Assembly (NCBI GenBank): GCA_035772785.1
Contig: JAOCPU010000002.1
Span: 930,001-994,000 of the forward strand
Length of the DNA stretch: 64,000 bases
From: Phlebiopsis flavidoalba
Taxonomy: Eukaryota > Basidiomycota > Agaricomycetes > Polyporales > Phanerochaetaceae
Reading direction: 5' to 3'
Made by a program: the position numbers and the translations under genes. Position 1 is the first letter of the stretch. Each line of letters opens with the position of its first letter. Positions 63,533 to 64,000 of the stretch are shown here, piece by piece. The notes beneath the pieces were generated by a model that saw only the letters and a list, made by a program, of their open reading frames with translations, was not told the DNA's origin and did not search any database.

Positions 63533-64000
63533 GTGATGGATTGGTGCCGTAAGTGTCGCCTTCTTTCGTCTATCACATCCGTCGATCCAATCGAACTCTT
63601 GCCTCGTTATGCAACGGTGGGCCTGGTATGTTCATGTGAGAACTCGTTGGCATAATACTATCCATTGGCACTCCCACTGCTTTGGATTATTGCTTTCCTT
63701 TCCGCTGCTGCTTTTGACAAGAGATAACTTGGTATCAGTCTCCGTATACACAAATACCTCTGCCCCAAAGTTTTCATGTGCGTCAAGGGGACGCGGCCAG
63801 GCGGATCTCGGGTAGAGTAGGTATGTCGATAAGATTATTAGCTCTGGGTGAAGTTATCACAACCATAGGCTCAGTGCGGCACCGAGGGTCTCGTAGGGGT
63901 CGTCCTTCAGTGCCTTCGTGCGTCGTCAAACTAGCTCACTGTAGACACGGCCTGTCTCGCGTTTCTCGCCATTGTCTGGCATTGGGCGATAGGCGCTCCT
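63533..64000. other. Right edge of the window
   Basis: No gene or motif was recognised. Frames are short. Confidence 0.35.

Overview
The window is nuclear DNA from a filamentous fungus, most likely an agaricomycete basidiomycete. The evidence is many short introns of roughly 50-60 nt with GT-AG borders inside nearly every recognisable gene, and proteins typical of that group: a LIM-C1-RhoGAP, a SET9-type methyltransferase with a long serine-rich tail, a HIRAN-SNF2-RING helicase and expanded 2OG-Fe(II) oxygenases. No bacterial-style operon, CRISPR array, rRNA or credible tRNA was seen. Almost every recognisable gene, including ones that must work (eS8, CCT6, UGP1), is broken by isolated single extra bases. 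I therefore read most frame breaks as insertion-type sequencing errors and give gene spans from start codon to stop codon across introns and frame changes.

Left part (1-35 kb). After about 5 kb with no recognisable gene come three minus-strand copies of a fungal 2OG-Fe(II) dioxygenase (5.1-6.7 kb decayed, 7.6-9.2 kb, 10.5-12.0 kb). The last two sit in tandemly duplicated units of about 2.9 kb. Then follow an unrecognised serine/glutamate-rich gene (13.6-14.9 kb, plus), a large LIM-C1-RhoGAP gene (15.5-20.3 kb, minus), a gene-poor stretch, and a fragmented MFS transporter of the phosphate/glycerophosphodiester symporter type (23.0-25.4 kb, plus). Three more copies of the same oxygenase lie on the plus strand (26.4-28.0, 30.5-32.1, 33.3-34.9 kb), each with related upstream DNA. 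The two arrays point away from each other, with the RhoGAP and transporter between them. A 1.57-kb element with terminal inverted repeats lies directly in front of the TATA-like box of the middle plus-strand copy.

Right part (35-64 kb). This is mostly conserved housekeeping sequence: RPA43 of RNA polymerase I (minus), ribosomal protein eS8 (plus), histone H4K20-type methyltransferase SET9 (plus), chaperonin subunit CCT6/zeta (minus), a PGAP5/Ted1/Cdc1-type metallophosphoesterase (plus, divergent from CCT6 across about 240 bp), UTP-glucose-1-phosphate uridylyltransferase (plus), a PARP-type zinc-finger protein and an adjoining HLTF/Rad5-like HIRAN-SNF2-RING helicase (both plus). Downstream lies a minus-strand C-terminal relic of a second PGAP5-like gene, then weakly coding sequence.

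The genes do not form one pathway. The local themes are duplication of the oxygenase family, and a DNA-repair/chromatin pair (zf-PARP plus HIRAN-SNF2-RING) whose tight junction and SUMO-interaction-like motifs are the most testable novelties.
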